Shown here: positions 6,492-6,681 of the stretch, piece by piece
How the letters are laid out: each line of letters opens with the position of its first letter
Position numbering within the stretch: position 1 is the stretch's first letter
NCBI GenBank assembly: GCA_030619345.1
Contig: JAUXBO010000138.1
Location: 1-6,681 of the forward strand
DNA length: 6,681 bases
Direction: 5' to 3'
DNA from: Candidatus Zixiibacteriota bacterium
GTDB lineage: Bacteria; Zixibacteria; MSB-5A5; GN15; FEB-12
Position numbers and translations under genes: made by a program
The notes under the pieces: model-generated
The model's database searches: none
Seen by the model: the letters and a program-made list of their open reading frames with translations, nothing else
What the model was told of the DNA's origin: nothing

Positions 6492-6681
6492 TTATATCTC
6501 CCTTTTATTGATGAGGTTGATTACTTGATCGTAGCTGAATACCGGCCCATCCTTACATATAAACTTCCCGGCATACTGACAGTGGCCACACAGACCGATG
6601 GCACACTTCATGTTGCGCTCGATCGAAACAAAAATTCTTTCATTAGCGACCCCACGATTCTGTAACGCCACAGCGGTGTAC
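6492..6681 (-). CDS. hydG: hydrogenase gamma (FAD/NAD(P)-binding diaphorase) subunit, C-terminal fragment
   Basis: A minus-strand frame enters from beyond the window's right edge and ends with TAA at 6492-6494, giving the last 62 residues. It contains an iron-sulfur ligand pattern, Cys-x4-Cys-x2-Cys-x7-Cys, at fragment positions 26, 31, 34 and 42 (in ERNMKCAIGLCGHCQ and FICKDGPVF). This matches the C-terminal [2Fe-2S] site of ferredoxin-reductase/PyrK-like proteins and of the gamma subunit of group 3b hydrogenases. The missing N-terminal part should contain the FAD and NAD(P)-binding domains that exchange electrons with the pyridine nucleotide. It is followed after one base by the small-subunit start, which places it in the operon in the usual gamma-delta-alpha order. 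A beta subunit would be expected further upstream, outside the window. A general PyrK-like oxidoreductase is the alternative, but the context strongly favours hydrogenase gamma. Confidence 0.85.
   Translation of the reverse strand, partial: YTAVALQNRGVANERIFVSIERNMKCAIGLCGHCQYAGKFICKDGPVFSYDQVINLINKREI
6498..6502 (-). promoter_or_regulatory. ribosome-binding site of the hydrogenase small subunit
   Basis: GGGAG (within AAAAGGGAGA) on the minus strand lies 7 bases before the GTG at 6490 and overlaps the last codons of the gamma-subunit gene. It confirms the non-ATG start. Confidence 0.75.

Noticed and set aside
6156..6665. Plus-strand open frame (169 codons) opposite the small and gamma subunits
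   Set aside because: It runs antisense across two genes with clear cysteine motifs and a good ribosome-binding site on the other strand; no recognisable protein features.
1..6681. CRISPR array, tRNA/rRNA genes, insertion sequence or toxin-antitoxin pair
   Set aside because: No regularly spaced direct repeats, no recognisable tRNA or rRNA sequence, and no transposase. The nucleotidyltransferase domain is the end of a large protein rather than a stand-alone MNT antitoxin, and no HEPN partner is present.

Overview
The window looks like part of a Gram-negative, probably anaerobic or facultatively anaerobic bacterial chromosome. The main evidence is a secreted protein with the look of an outer-membrane beta-barrel and a bidirectional, NAD(P)-linked [NiFe]-hydrogenase operon. 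The gene set would suit an uncultured lineage of the FCB type, such as Zixibacteria, Calditrichota or relatives. That placement is an inference from protein flavour, not something the sequence proves. The coding regions have moderate GC content. The two large intergenic regions are clearly more AT-rich.

Layout: (1) Bases 1-1409 (+) hold the 3' part of a large cytosolic protein. It carries the end of a PEP-synthase/pyruvate-phosphate-dikinase-type ATP-binding domain, a conserved middle region, and a C-terminal nucleotidyltransferase domain. (2) Only 5 bases away and convergent with it is a complete calcineurin-like metallophosphoesterase gene (1415-2278, -). Its start overlaps the end of a possible tiny membrane-protein frame (2271-2360, -). 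(3) After an AT-rich intergenic region, a (+) gene at 2647-3468 encodes a signal-peptide-bearing putative beta-barrel protein. It is followed by a perfect 9-bp inverted repeat that may be its terminator and may also be a REP-like palindrome. (4) Bases 3469-3930 are AT-rich and contain no gene I can support. (5) Bases 3931-6681 (-) are one compact operon, read right to left: the end of a flavin/iron-sulfur diaphorase (gamma) subunit, the hydrogenase small (delta) subunit, the hydrogenase large (alpha) subunit, and a hydrogenase maturation protease.

How the genes work together: the operon has the arrangement of the cytosolic group 3b [NiFe]-hydrogenases (NADP-coupled, 'sulfhydrogenase' type). 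The large subunit oxidises H2 or reduces protons at a Ni-Fe site. The small subunit passes electrons along three predicted [4Fe-4S] clusters. The gamma subunit exchanges them with NAD(P)(H) through FAD and an iron-sulfur centre. The downstream protease is expected to trim the large subunit's C-terminal tail after nickel insertion, and that tail is visible in the sequence. A beta subunit is expected upstream of gamma, outside the window. The other three genes have no evident functional link to the hydrogenase. I see no RNA gene, CRISPR array, transposase or integrase.
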